Source of the DNA: Sphingopyxis sp. KK2
GTDB taxonomy: Bacteria; Pseudomonadota; Alphaproteobacteria; Sphingomonadales; Sphingomonadaceae
Assembly (NCBI RefSeq): GCF_001990265.1
Contig: NZ_LYVN01000016.1
Span: forward strand, 1-45,944
Length of the DNA stretch: 45,944 bases
Reading direction: 5' to 3'
Below are positions 1 through 10,670 of the stretch, piece after piece; the first letter of the stretch is position 1, and the number at the start of each line of letters is the position of its first letter. The position numbers and the translations under genes were made by a program. The notes below the pieces were generated by a model. It saw only the letters and a program-made list of their open reading frames with translations, did not search any database and was not told the DNA's origin.

Positions 1-1
1 C

Positions 2-562
2 CGCTACCGCTCGTTCGACAAGATCCTCGAGATTCCCGGCGGCTATTTTTCCGACTTCGCCGACTGGTCGCGGCTCGCGCTGATGCGCAACCGCCGCACG
101 ATCGACGAACTGCGCCGCTTGCAGCGCGACGCGCTCGAACCCGACCGGATCGAGCGCATGATCGCGCTGATCGAGCACGAACAGGGCTTCCCGCTCTATG
201 ACGCCGTCGGCCGGGTGAAGCGCGCGTTGTCGGCGCACGAAGAGGCCGAATTCCATTTCGCCGGCGGCGGGGTCGAGATCGGCACGACGGTCCGCCGCGC
301 CGATTTCGAAAGCTGGATCGCGGGCGACCTTGGCAGCATCGAAGCCGCGATGGACGTCGCGCTCGCCAAGGCCGGCGTCGAACCCGCCGCCATCGACCGC
401 ATCTTCCTCACCGGCGGATCGTCGCTGATCCCCGCGATCCGCGCGATCTTCGACCGCCGCTTCGGCGCCGAGCGGATCGCGACCGGCGGCGAGCTGACCT
501 CGATCGCGCACGGGCTCGCGCTGATCGGCGACGAGCCCGATCCGGCCGAGTGGGCCGCCTGA
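2..562 (+). CDS. Hsp70-family chaperone-like ATPase (YegD-like), 3' part only
   Basis: The reading frame is already open at base 2, so the gene begins before the window; about 186 C-terminal residues are present. The visible part carries the second half of an actin/Hsp70 ATPase fold: a region beginning FADWSRLALMRNR, then a late nucleotide-binding segment with IDRIFLTGGSSLIPAI, which is the adenosine motif of Hsp70 proteins, and it ends soon after with no substrate-binding domain or lid. The short tail and the wording of the motifs match the YegD-type Hsp70 relatives rather than DnaK. Function in these proteins is poorly defined; a cytosolic chaperone-like ATPase is inferred. It is followed, on the opposite strand, by a hydrolase gene that ends 6 bases away (convergent). 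Confidence 0.85.
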   Translation, partial: RYRSFDKILEIPGGYFSDFADWSRLALMRNRRTIDELRRLQRDALEPDRIERMIALIEHEQGFPLYDAVGRVKRALSAHEEAEFHFAGGGVEIGTTVRRADFESWIAGDLGSIEAAMDVALAKAGVEPAAIDRIFLTGGSSLIPAIRAIFDRRFGAERIATGGELTSIAHGLALIGDEPDPAEWAA

Positions 563-568
563 CGGTCG

Positions 569-1558
569 TTAGGGTGTCGGCGCCGCCAGTTCGGCTTTGA
601 GGAACGCGACGATCTTGGGCCAGCTGTCGGCGCGTGCGGCGGCATTGCCCTCCTCGGTCCCGCCCATCTGGCTCCAGTTCCTGCGCGCCTCGTCGTCGGT
701 GAAGGGTGCGCCCATCACGCCGTGGCCCGCGTCCCTGTAGCGCAGCACGGTGACCGGAGGGCCGCCCGCCTTCGCCGCGCGCGCCACGATCTGGTCGGTC
801 ATCGGACAGCTTGGCCATAATTTCTCGGCCTCGCCGCAGACGAGCATCAGCCTGCCCTTGAAATTTTCGACCGGGATGATCGTAGCGGGATTCGAGCCCA
901 GTTCCTTGAGGCCGTTTTCGAATACCGGCATCAGCCCGCGCGCATCGGGCTGGCCCTTGTAGGCGAGGTGCGGCACCGGCTCGCCCTTCGCGCTCCACGA
1001 CGAGCTGAACGATCCGAGCAGGTAATTCTCGCCCGACATGCCGTCCCACACGACGCTCGACGGCATGCCGAGAACCGCGGCGCGGATGCCCGGGGTGCGC
1101 GTCGCGACGAGCAGCCCCGCCTCGGCGCCCTTCGAATAACCGACGATGCCCAGCCGCGAGCCATCGACCCCCGGCTGTTTCTTGAGCCAGTCGAGCCCGC
1201 GGGTGAAATCCTCGAGCGGGATATTCTTGAGCTTGGCGGGCTTGCCGGGGGCATTGTGGTAGGCAAGCTGGAGCGTGCTGAACCCCTGCGCCTGGAGCAG
1301 CAGCGCCTGCGCCTGCATATCTTTGCCGAGCCCGCCTTCGGATCCGCCGAGCAGCAGGATCGCGGGGTGCGGGCCGGGGCCGCTCGCGGGATAATAATTG
1401 GCGAAGATACCGTCGGCGGCGATCCGCTGCCCTGTCGGACCGGCGTCGGCGATCTTCGCGGGCGCGGGCGCGCGGGTGAGCATATAGGCGAACCCGCCGC
1501 CGCCGACCACGACCAGCGCGCCGACGACGCCCAATGTGATTTTCCACCCGCGCTTCAT
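569..1558 (-). CDS. Membrane-anchored alpha/beta hydrolase, acyl-CoA thioesterase/BAAT C-terminal type
   Basis: This 329-residue protein starts with a basic N-terminus and one hydrophobic segment (about residues 6-27) that would anchor or export it, followed by an alpha/beta-hydrolase domain. The nucleophile elbow is VGYSKG with Ser142, and the histidine is in DAGHGVM (His279). The acid probably lies in CGEAEKLWPS (Glu243/Glu245); this CG..DKLWPS-like segment is typical of the BAAT C-terminal/acyl-CoA thioesterase family, where an Asp is more usual. Family members cleave acyl-CoA thioesters or related esters; the substrate here is unknown. The gene stands alone, with its promoter in the 128-base gap shared with the divergent cyclophilin gene. 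A dienelactone-hydrolase-like esterase is the alternative reading. Confidence 0.8.
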   Translation of the reverse strand: MKRGWKITLGVVGALVVVGGGGFAYMLTRAPAPAKIADAGPTGQRIAADGIFANYYPASGPGPHPAILLLGGSEGGLGKDMQAQALLLQAQGFSTLQLAYHNAPGKPAKLKNIPLEDFTRGLDWLKKQPGVDGSRLGIVGYSKGAEAGLLVATRTPGIRAAVLGMPSSVVWDGMSGENYLLGSFSSSWSAKGEPVPHLAYKGQPDARGLMPVFENGLKELGSNPATIIPVENFKGRLMLVCGEAEKLWPSCPMTDQIVARAAKAGGPPVTVLRYRDAGHGVMGAPFTDDEARRNWSQMGGTEEGNAAARADSWPKIVAFLKAELAAPTP

Positions 1559-1686
1559 ATTCCGCCCTCAGCCGTTGCTGTATGGCAGATATGGGGCGGG
1601 GGCGCGGATAGCCAGTGAAAAGGGGCCGCGCGCACCGCGATGAAACAGGGGTCGCCACCGCGCGCTTTTCGGTTATGCTCGGCGCC

Positions 1687-2388
1687 ATGTTGACGCCCCT
1701 GATCTCCTCCCTCGCGCTGGGCTTTGCCGCCCAGACGCCGACCGTGCCGCCGCAGACGACGCAATTGCCGCCGGTCCCGGCGCCGATCGCCGCACCGGCG
1801 ACGCCCGTCGTCGAGGTCGATACGCGACCTTATGTGGCGCTGGTCACCGACCTCGGCACGATCACCGTCCGGCTCGAGGACAAGCGCGCGCCGATCACCG
1901 CGGGCAATTTCCTGCGCTATGTCGACAGCAAGCGCATGGACGGCTTTTCCTTCTATCGCTCGACGCGCAGCTGGGGTCCGGCGAACCAGCTGATCCAGGC
2001 GGGCAATCGCGTCGATGCCAACATGAATTACCCGCCGATCGCGCACGAGCCGACCCGCGCCACCGGGCTCACCAATTGCAAGGGCGCGCTGGTGATGGCG
2101 CGGCTCAATCCCGGCGACGCGACGACCGACTTCTTCCTGCTCCTGTCCGATATCAAGGGCTTCGATTCGGATGCGCCCGGCGGCGACGGTCCGGGCTTCG
2201 CGGTCTTCGGCGAACTGGTCGGCGGCGCCGACGTGGTCGAGAAGATTTTCAACGCGCCGATCTCGCCGACCGCGGGCGAGGGCGTGCTCGTCGGCCAGAT
2301 GCTCGACCCGATGGTGACGATCAAGACCGCGCGCCGGGTGCCGGCCCCCGCCGACGCGCCCGCGGGTTGCGTCGTCAAGGCGCCGTAA
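1687..2388 (+). CDS. Exported cyclophilin-type peptidyl-prolyl isomerase
   Basis: A cyclophilin domain of about 170 residues follows a signal-like N-terminus (MLTPLISSLALGFAAQ) and a Pro/Ala-rich linker. Cyclophilin landmarks are VTDLGTITVRLEDKRAPITAGNFLRYV, here split around the conserved strand, FYR with the active-site Arg, LIQAGN with the active-site Gln, and the late GFAVFGELVGGADVV. It therefore probably catalyses proline cis-trans isomerisation in the periplasm. The segment between Arg and Gln is altered compared with the usual RVIxGFMIQGG, and a loop around KGFDSDAPGGDGPG is extended, so activity may be reduced. ATG 1687 was chosen because the signal-like stretch follows at once; ATG 1675, four codons earlier in frame, is an alternative. 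The next gene is bamD, so envelope biogenesis is a sensible context. Confidence 0.85.
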   Translation: MLTPLISSLALGFAAQTPTVPPQTTQLPPVPAPIAAPATPVVEVDTRPYVALVTDLGTITVRLEDKRAPITAGNFLRYVDSKRMDGFSFYRSTRSWGPANQLIQAGNRVDANMNYPPIAHEPTRATGLTNCKGALVMARLNPGDATTDFFLLLSDIKGFDSDAPGGDGPGFAVFGELVGGADVVEKIFNAPISPTAGEGVLVGQMLDPMVTIKTARRVPAPADAPAGCVVKAP

Positions 2389-2450
2389 ATGCGCGCCGAT
2401 ACCCCTATCATTTATTTTGCGTTCATCCGCGCTGTGGCTATACCGCGCGC

Positions 2451-3245
2451 ATGACTCAGCGTCCCACCCTGCGCGCCTCGACGCGCCTGCTCGCCGCCGC
2501 CCTCGTGATTACGCCGATGCTGGCCGCCTGCGGTGGCGGTGCGGGGGTCAAGAAGGACACGCGTTATGTCGCGCGCGACGTCAATACGCTGTACCGTGCG
2601 GCGCAGGACCGGCTCGACCGCCAGCAATATGGCCTTGCCGCGGCGCTGTTCGACGAGGTCGAGCGCCAGCATCCCTATTCGCCCTGGGCGCGCCGCGCGC
2701 AGCTGATGAGCTCGTTCAGCTATTATATGGACCGCGAATATGCCCCGGCGATCGAGGCGTCGCAGCGCTTCCTGTCGATCCACCCGGGCAACAAGGACGC
2801 GCCCTATGCCTATTATCTGATCGGGCTCAGCTATTATGAGCAGATCAGCGACGTCACTCGCGACCAGAAAATCACCCAGCAGGCGCTCGCCGCGCTCGGC
2901 GAAGTGATCCGCCGCTATCCCGACAGCCGCTACGCCGCCGATGCACGGCTCAAGGTCGACCTGGTGCAGGACCATCTTGCGGGCAAGGAAATGGAAATCG
3001 GCCGTTTCTACCAGCGCAGCTCGAACTGGCTCGCCGCCTCGATCCGCTTCCGCGAAGTGACCGAAAAGTTCCAGACGACCAGCCACACGCCCGAGGCGCT
3101 CTATCGCCTCACCGAATGCTATCTGGCGCTCGGCGTGCCGTCGGAAGCCAAGAAGTCGGCGGCGGTGCTCGGCGCCAACTATCCGGGCAGCGAATGGTAT
3201 GACCGCGCGTACAAGCTGATGCAGAAGAACGCGCCCACCGCTTGA
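2451..3245 (+). CDS. bamD: Outer-membrane assembly lipoprotein BamD
   Basis: The 264-residue product begins with a lipoprotein signal peptide and a lipobox LAAC at residues 24-27, so Cys27 should be acylated. The rest is a series of tetratricopeptide-like helices (LYRAAQDRLDRQQYGLAAALFDEV, here cited only by its start; then SRFLSIHPGNKDAPYAYYL-like repeats), matching the BamD/YfiO/ComL family in length and order. BamD is the essential lipoprotein partner of BamA that helps insert beta-barrel proteins into the outer membrane. ATG 2451 is chosen because it places the signal peptide and lipobox correctly; the frame is open further upstream but that part overlaps the cyclophilin gene. The next gene, recN, lies 47 bases downstream on the same strand, an arrangement familiar in alphaproteobacteria. 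Confidence 0.96.
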   Translation: MTQRPTLRASTRLLAAALVITPMLAACGGGAGVKKDTRYVARDVNTLYRAAQDRLDRQQYGLAAALFDEVERQHPYSPWARRAQLMSSFSYYMDREYAPAIEASQRFLSIHPGNKDAPYAYYLIGLSYYEQISDVTRDQKITQQALAALGEVIRRYPDSRYAADARLKVDLVQDHLAGKEMEIGRFYQRSSNWLAASIRFREVTEKFQTTSHTPEALYRLTECYLALGVPSEAKKSAAVLGANYPGSEWYDRAYKLMQKNAPTA

Positions 3246-3292
3246 TATCGCAAGGCGTGGATTCGCGCTTTGTTCTGTTATAAGGGCTGGCC

Positions 3293-4960
3293 ATGCTGAC
3301 GGCCCTGTCCATCGCCAATATCGTTCTGATCGAACGGCTCGACCTTGATTTCGCGGCCGGGCTCGGCGTGCTTACGGGTGAGACCGGCGCCGGTAAGTCG
3401 ATCCTGCTCGACGCGCTCGGCCTCGCGCTCGGCGCGCGTGCCGACAGTGCGCTCGTTCGCCAGGGCAGCGACAAGGCGCAGGTGACCGCAAGCTTCGCCG
3501 CCCCCGCGCCCGGCACCGCGCTCGCGAAGCTGCTCGCCGACAATGATATCGAGGTCGAGGCGGGCGAGCCTTTGCTCATCCGCCGGACGCTCAAGGCCGA
3601 TGGCGGCAGCCGCGCCTTTTTGAACGACCAGCCCTGTTCGGCCGCGTTGCTGCGCGAGGTTGGCGGCCATCTTGTCGAAATTCACGGCCAGCACGACGAT
3701 CGCGGGCTGCTCGCGCCCGCGGGGCACCGCGCGCTGCTCGACATTTATGGCCGCTGCGACAGCGCGGCGGTTGCCGCCGCGCATGGCGCATGGCGCAGCG
3801 CGGAGGCGCGGCTCGCGGCGGCGCGCGCGTCGCTCGACGAGGCCGAGCGCGATCGCGACTGGCTGACCCACTGCGTCGCCGAACTCACGAGCCTCGCGCC
3901 GCAGCCGGGCGAGGAAGCCGAACTCGCCGAAGCGCGCGCCGCGATGCAGAAGGGCGAGCGCATCGCCGGCGACATGGGCGCGATCATGGCGGCGTTCGAG
4001 GGCAGCGACAGCGGCCCGGCGCAGCTGCGCGCCGCGGCGCGGCGGCTCGACCGGCTCGCGGGCGATCACCCCTTGCTCGCCGAAGCGCTGGCGGGACTCG
4101 ACCGCGCGATCATCGAAGCCGACGAGGCCGAGCAACGGCTGAACGAAGCCGCGCGCGCGCTCGAATATGATCCCGCGCGGCTCGAAGAGACCGAGACGCG
4201 GCTGTTCGAGCTGCGCGCGATGGCGCGCAAGCATCATGTCCAACCCGACGAACTCGCGACGCTCGCGGGCGACCTCGCCGCGCGGCTCGACGCGATCGAG
4301 GGCGGCAGCGACGGCCTCGCCAGGCTCGAGGCCGAGGTCGCCACGAAAGCGGCCGCCTACACCCACGCCGCGACCGCGCTGTCCGATGCACGCAGCAAGG
4401 CGGCGGCGCGGCTCGACACGGCCGTGGCTGGCGAACTGGTGCCGCTCAAGCTCGACGCCGCGCGTTTCCAGACGCTCGTCGAGCGCCTGCCCGCCGAACG
4501 CTGGGGCGCCGAGGGCATGGACCGCGTCGAATTCCTCATCTCGACCAATCCCGGCGCGCCCTTCGCGCCGCTCATCAAGATCGCGTCGGGCGGCGAACTC
4601 TCTCGCTTCATCCTCGCCTTGAAGGTCGCGCTTGCCGAAGAGGGCGGCGCCGACACGATCATCTTCGACGAAATCGACCGCGGCGTTGGCGGCGCCGTCG
4701 CGAGCGCGATCGGTGAACGGCTGGCAAGGCTCGCGCGCGGCGACAAGCAATTGCTCGCGGTGACGCACAGCCCGCAGGTCGCGGCAAAGGGCGCCGCGCA
4801 CTTCATGATCGCCAAATCGAGCGAAGGCACCGTCACCCGCACCGGCGTCCGCGCGCTCGACGACGCCGAACGCCGCGAAGAAATCGCGCGCATGTTGTCG
4901 GGGGCGGAGGTTACCGACGAAGCGCGGGCGCAGGCCGAGCGGTTGCTGGAGGTGGTTTGA
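3293..4960 (+). CDS. recN: DNA repair protein RecN
   Basis: This is a full-length SMC-like ATPase of 555 residues. The Walker A motif GETGAGKS is at residues 29-36, preceded by the family's N-terminus LTALSIANIVLIERLDLDF. The middle is Ala/Glu/Arg-rich and predicted to form the coiled-coil arms. The ABC signature SGGELSRFILALK lies near residue 433 and Walker B IIFDEIDRGVGG near residue 455, followed by the switch His in VTHSPQVA. RecN helps join broken DNA ends during double-strand break repair. The stop codon shares one base with the start of the next gene (TGATG), indicating translational coupling. Confidence 0.97.
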   Translation: MLTALSIANIVLIERLDLDFAAGLGVLTGETGAGKSILLDALGLALGARADSALVRQGSDKAQVTASFAAPAPGTALAKLLADNDIEVEAGEPLLIRRTLKADGGSRAFLNDQPCSAALLREVGGHLVEIHGQHDDRGLLAPAGHRALLDIYGRCDSAAVAAAHGAWRSAEARLAAARASLDEAERDRDWLTHCVAELTSLAPQPGEEAELAEARAAMQKGERIAGDMGAIMAAFEGSDSGPAQLRAAARRLDRLAGDHPLLAEALAGLDRAIIEADEAEQRLNEAARALEYDPARLEETETRLFELRAMARKHHVQPDELATLAGDLAARLDAIEGGSDGLARLEAEVATKAAAYTHAATALSDARSKAAARLDTAVAGELVPLKLDAARFQTLVERLPAERWGAEGMDRVEFLISTNPGAPFAPLIKIASGGELSRFILALKVALAEEGGADTIIFDEIDRGVGGAVASAIGERLARLARGDKQLLAVTHSPQVAAKGAAHFMIAKSSEGTVTRTGVRALDDAERREEIARMLSGAEVTDEARAQAERLLEVV

Positions 4961-5558
4961 TGCCTGCTGTTTTCAGCGCGGAACATGACCCTGGCGCAAC
5001 CCAAGAAGCGTATCGACGGTTTTACGCCTCTATCGGTCTCTGTATTACAAGGTATCAATCCATCGATGATCGATTGGAATCGATATTTTCTTCAACGCTT
5101 CGCATCGGAAATGAAGCGTCGAGCGGCATGTTCTCGATCGCCCAAGGCTTGGAGAGTCGGATAAAGCTTATTTCCGCCGCGATGACTGAGCGCGACGAGA
5201 GGTTCGGTAAGTTATGGGAAAATCTTCGCCGTAGAATTAAACTGGCCGCCGATCATCGAAATCAAATCGCTCATTCTACCAGCTTCTTGCAGGGCCGGGC
5301 GATTGTATTAGCCGAAGGTGAAGACGGTGAGATGGCCGTTGCTGGGTTCTCCCCACTTCAATCCGAAATGAAACTCGCCAAGAAGACGAAGGCTGGAGAA
5401 GTAATCTGGAACACCGAAGCCATCATAAAAGAAACTGAAGCGCTGGATGAACTCTCACGAAATATGACGGTGTTCGTTAGGCTCCTAATCGACGGAAAAG
5501 TTCCTTCTCAGTTTCAAACTTGGTGGGCCCACCCATTGGTGAAATCATGGGAACCGTG

Positions 5559-5559
<1 letters not shown>
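4960..5559 (+). CDS. Unknown protein with a HEPN-like RxxxxH motif, low-GC insert
   Basis: A 199-residue protein with no family I can name. It is largely helical and soluble by eye. The stretch AADHRNQIAHS (about residues 95-105) contains R-N-x-x-x-H, the motif used as the active site of HEPN-fold ribonucleases, so a HEPN-like RNase or nucleotide-binding role is possible but unproven. The base composition is unlike the neighbours: bases 5041-5100 contain only 21 G/C of 60, while flanking genes are strongly GC-rich, which suggests recent transfer. It nevertheless fits the operon exactly: ATG 4960 overlaps the recN stop by one base and its own stop overlaps the next ATG by one base. A TTG at 4957 is another possible start. 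Confidence 0.7.
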
Positions 5560-8805
<3,246 letters not shown>

Positions 8806-8810
8806 TGATC

Positions 8811-8940
8811 CCCCCTGTCGCGCAGCGATGGGGAGGGGGACCGCTCGCGAAGCGAGTGGTGGAGGGGCGAGCAACCTTGCGTTTTGGCCCCTCCGTCAGC
8901 GCTTCGCGCTGCCACCTCCCCATGGCTTCGCCACAGGGAG
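8811..8940. repeat. Long imperfect inverted repeat, sphingomonad-type intergenic palindrome
   Basis: The left arm (about 8811-8868) and right arm (about 8887-8940) are imperfect reverse complements; matching blocks include CCCCTGT/ACAGGG, ATGGGGAGG/CCTCCCCAT, the inner small hairpins CGCTCGCGAAGCG and CAGCGCTTCGCGCTG, and GGAGGGGC/GCCCCTCC. Left and right loops are separated by about 18 bases. It lies just after the ligA stop and before the next gene, so it could fold into a large RNA hairpin and act in transcript termination or stability, but its origin as a dispersed element is an inference. Confidence 0.8.
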
Positions 8941-9000
8941 GAATGTTAAGCGGTGCGCGTCATCACAGACGGGACAGCGAAAAAGCTGTGAGGGGACCAC

Positions 9001-10170
9001 ATGGCCAAACGTGATTATCTCGACCATCTGATGCGCGATCTCGAATCGCATACCGAGGTGCGGCGCTTCGGCAGCGGCTGGCTGTCGGGTTTCTTCGCTT
9101 TGCTGTTCGGGGTCGTCGGCTTCGGGCTGGTGATCGCGCTGCGCTTTCCCGACTGGTTCGCGACCCCCGAACTCGCTATCGTCAAGGATTGGGGCGGCTT
9201 TCGCGGCCTCGTCCATCTGATCCTGCTCGCGAGCTACGGTCTCGCGCTGCTCAGCCTGCTGCTGCGTCCGCGGAAAGTTCTCGGCGCGACCGCGCTGATC
9301 GTCGCGCTCGCCGCGACGCTCGTCGGCGGCGCGAATGTCCAGCCCGCCGAGACGCGCGACTGGGGCATTTTCTTCGGGCTCGACTTCTTCGTCGTCAACC
9401 TGCTCATCACCGGCTTCATGTTCGCGCCGCTCGAACGCGCCTTCCCGCATCGGCGCAAGCAGCGCCTGTTCCGCACCGAATGGCGCGAGGATCTTTTCTA
9501 TTATCTCGTCAGCACGATGTTCGTGCAGGTGCTCGGCTTCCTCGCGCTCGCGCCGCAGCAGTTCGTCAACGACCATACGAACAGCTGGGACGCCTTCCGC
9601 GCCGGCGTCGCCTCGCTGCCGTGGATCGTCCAGTTCGTCATCGTCCTGATCGCGTCGGACGTGGTGCAATATTTCTTCCATCGCACCTTTCACCGCTACC
9701 CCTTCCTCTGGGGTTTCCACGCGGTGCACCACAGCGCGAAATCGATGGACTGGCTCGCGGGGTCGCGGATGCATTTCATCGAAATCATCCTGCTCCGCGC
9801 GATCACTTCGCTGCCGCTGTTCACGCTGGGATTCAGCCCGTCGGTGATGCAGGCCTATATCGGTTTCGTCTATGTCTGGTCGTCGCTGCTCCACGCCAAT
9901 GTCGGGGGCAATTTCAACCGGCTCGGCCACTGGATCGCGACGCCGCGCTTCCACCATTGGCACCACGGGCTCGAGCGCGAGGCGTTCGACGTCAATTTCG
10001 CGATCCATTTCCCGTGGATCGACAAGCTCTTCGGCACCTTCCACCTGCCCAAGGACCGCTGGCCCGAAAATTACGGCATCCCCGAAGATGTGCCGAAAAA
10101 CTATTGGGGCCAGATGCTCTACCCCTGGACGCGCACCGGCAAGAAGACCGACGAGACGCCGGCCGAATAG
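9001..10170 (+). CDS. Sterol desaturase/fatty-acid hydroxylase-family membrane protein
   Basis: A 389-residue integral membrane protein with hydrophobic segments near residues 24-45, 70-85, 95-110 and 125-140, and more in the C-terminal half. The di-iron histidine boxes of the fatty-acid hydroxylase superfamily are present: HRTFH, HAVHHS, and HHWHH, with an additional HANVGG. Members oxidise C-H bonds of lipids, sterols or carotenoids with oxygen and reduced electron carriers. The substrate is not clear. A good ribosome-binding site (GAGGGG) precedes ATG 9001. It stands between the long palindrome and the DUF2946-like gene. Confidence 0.9.
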   Translation: MAKRDYLDHLMRDLESHTEVRRFGSGWLSGFFALLFGVVGFGLVIALRFPDWFATPELAIVKDWGGFRGLVHLILLASYGLALLSLLLRPRKVLGATALIVALAATLVGGANVQPAETRDWGIFFGLDFFVVNLLITGFMFAPLERAFPHRRKQRLFRTEWREDLFYYLVSTMFVQVLGFLALAPQQFVNDHTNSWDAFRAGVASLPWIVQFVIVLIASDVVQYFFHRTFHRYPFLWGFHAVHHSAKSMDWLAGSRMHFIEIILLRAITSLPLFTLGFSPSVMQAYIGFVYVWSSLLHANVGGNFNRLGHWIATPRFHHWHHGLEREAFDVNFAIHFPWIDKLFGTFHLPKDRWPENYGIPEDVPKNYWGQMLYPWTRTGKKTDETPAE

Positions 10171-10210
10171 CCGCTTGCCAGCCGGCGGCCCCGGGCATAG
10201 GAGGCCCCGC

Positions 10211-10600
10211 GTGGGCCTCCTCGCCGCCTTTCGCCGTCCGGGCATCCTCCTGTTGCTGCCGCTGCTGCTCGCGCTCGCCGCGCGCATCCTCGTCGCGCCG
10301 GGCTGGATGATCGAGACCGACAGCCAAGGCACGATCACCGTGCGCGTCTGTTCGGACCCCGAAAATCCGGGCGCCACGATCACGATCCCGGTCCAGAAGG
10401 TCGCGGGTCACGACGGCGAGACGCAGCAGCATTGCCCCTGGGGCGCGCTCGCGGTCGCGCCGATCGTCCCCGCCGAACCCGTGCTGCCCGCCGCGCCCGT
10501 CGCACTCGATCCGCAACCCGTCGCGATCCCGTCGCTGGGCTATGCGCCCGGCATCGCCTCGCCGCTGCCGCCAAGTACCGGACCACCCGCCTTCGCCTGA
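10211..10600 (+). CDS. DUF2946-like small exported/membrane protein
   Basis: A GTG-started protein of 129 residues (GTG 10211). Its N-terminal hydrophobic segment (LLLLPLLLALAARILVAPGWM) is followed by TITVRVCSDPEN and later QHCPWGALAVAP, giving two cysteines; the pattern R-x-L-x-P-x-G-[WF]-M followed by a V-C-S and a CPxx motif is that of DUF2946 proteins. The C-terminal part is Pro/Ala-rich. DUF2946 genes are frequently found beside TonB receptors, and the next gene is one; a role with metal or ligand uptake is an inference only. The start was chosen from the position of the hydrophobic segment, since the frame continues upstream into the desaturase gene. Confidence 0.6.
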   Translation: MGLLAAFRRPGILLLLPLLLALAARILVAPGWMIETDSQGTITVRVCSDPENPGATITIPVQKVAGHDGETQQHCPWGALAVAPIVPAEPVLPAAPVALDPQPVAIPSLGYAPGIASPLPPSTGPPAFA

Positions 10601-10670
10601 TCCAGCCTGAATTGCCGCCCGCGCATCCGCGCGGCGCGGCCCATGCCTGTATCCCAACGAAGGACTATCC

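Noticed and set aside
3278..4801. 507-codon open frame on the strand opposite recN
   Set aside because: High GC leaves antisense frames open; the frame is rich in Arg/Ala and shows no family motif, while recN on the other strand is fully conserved.
8896..10383. 495-codon open frame opposite the desaturase gene
   Set aside because: It mirrors a clearly conserved membrane enzyme with histidine boxes; the antisense product is low-complexity and charged.
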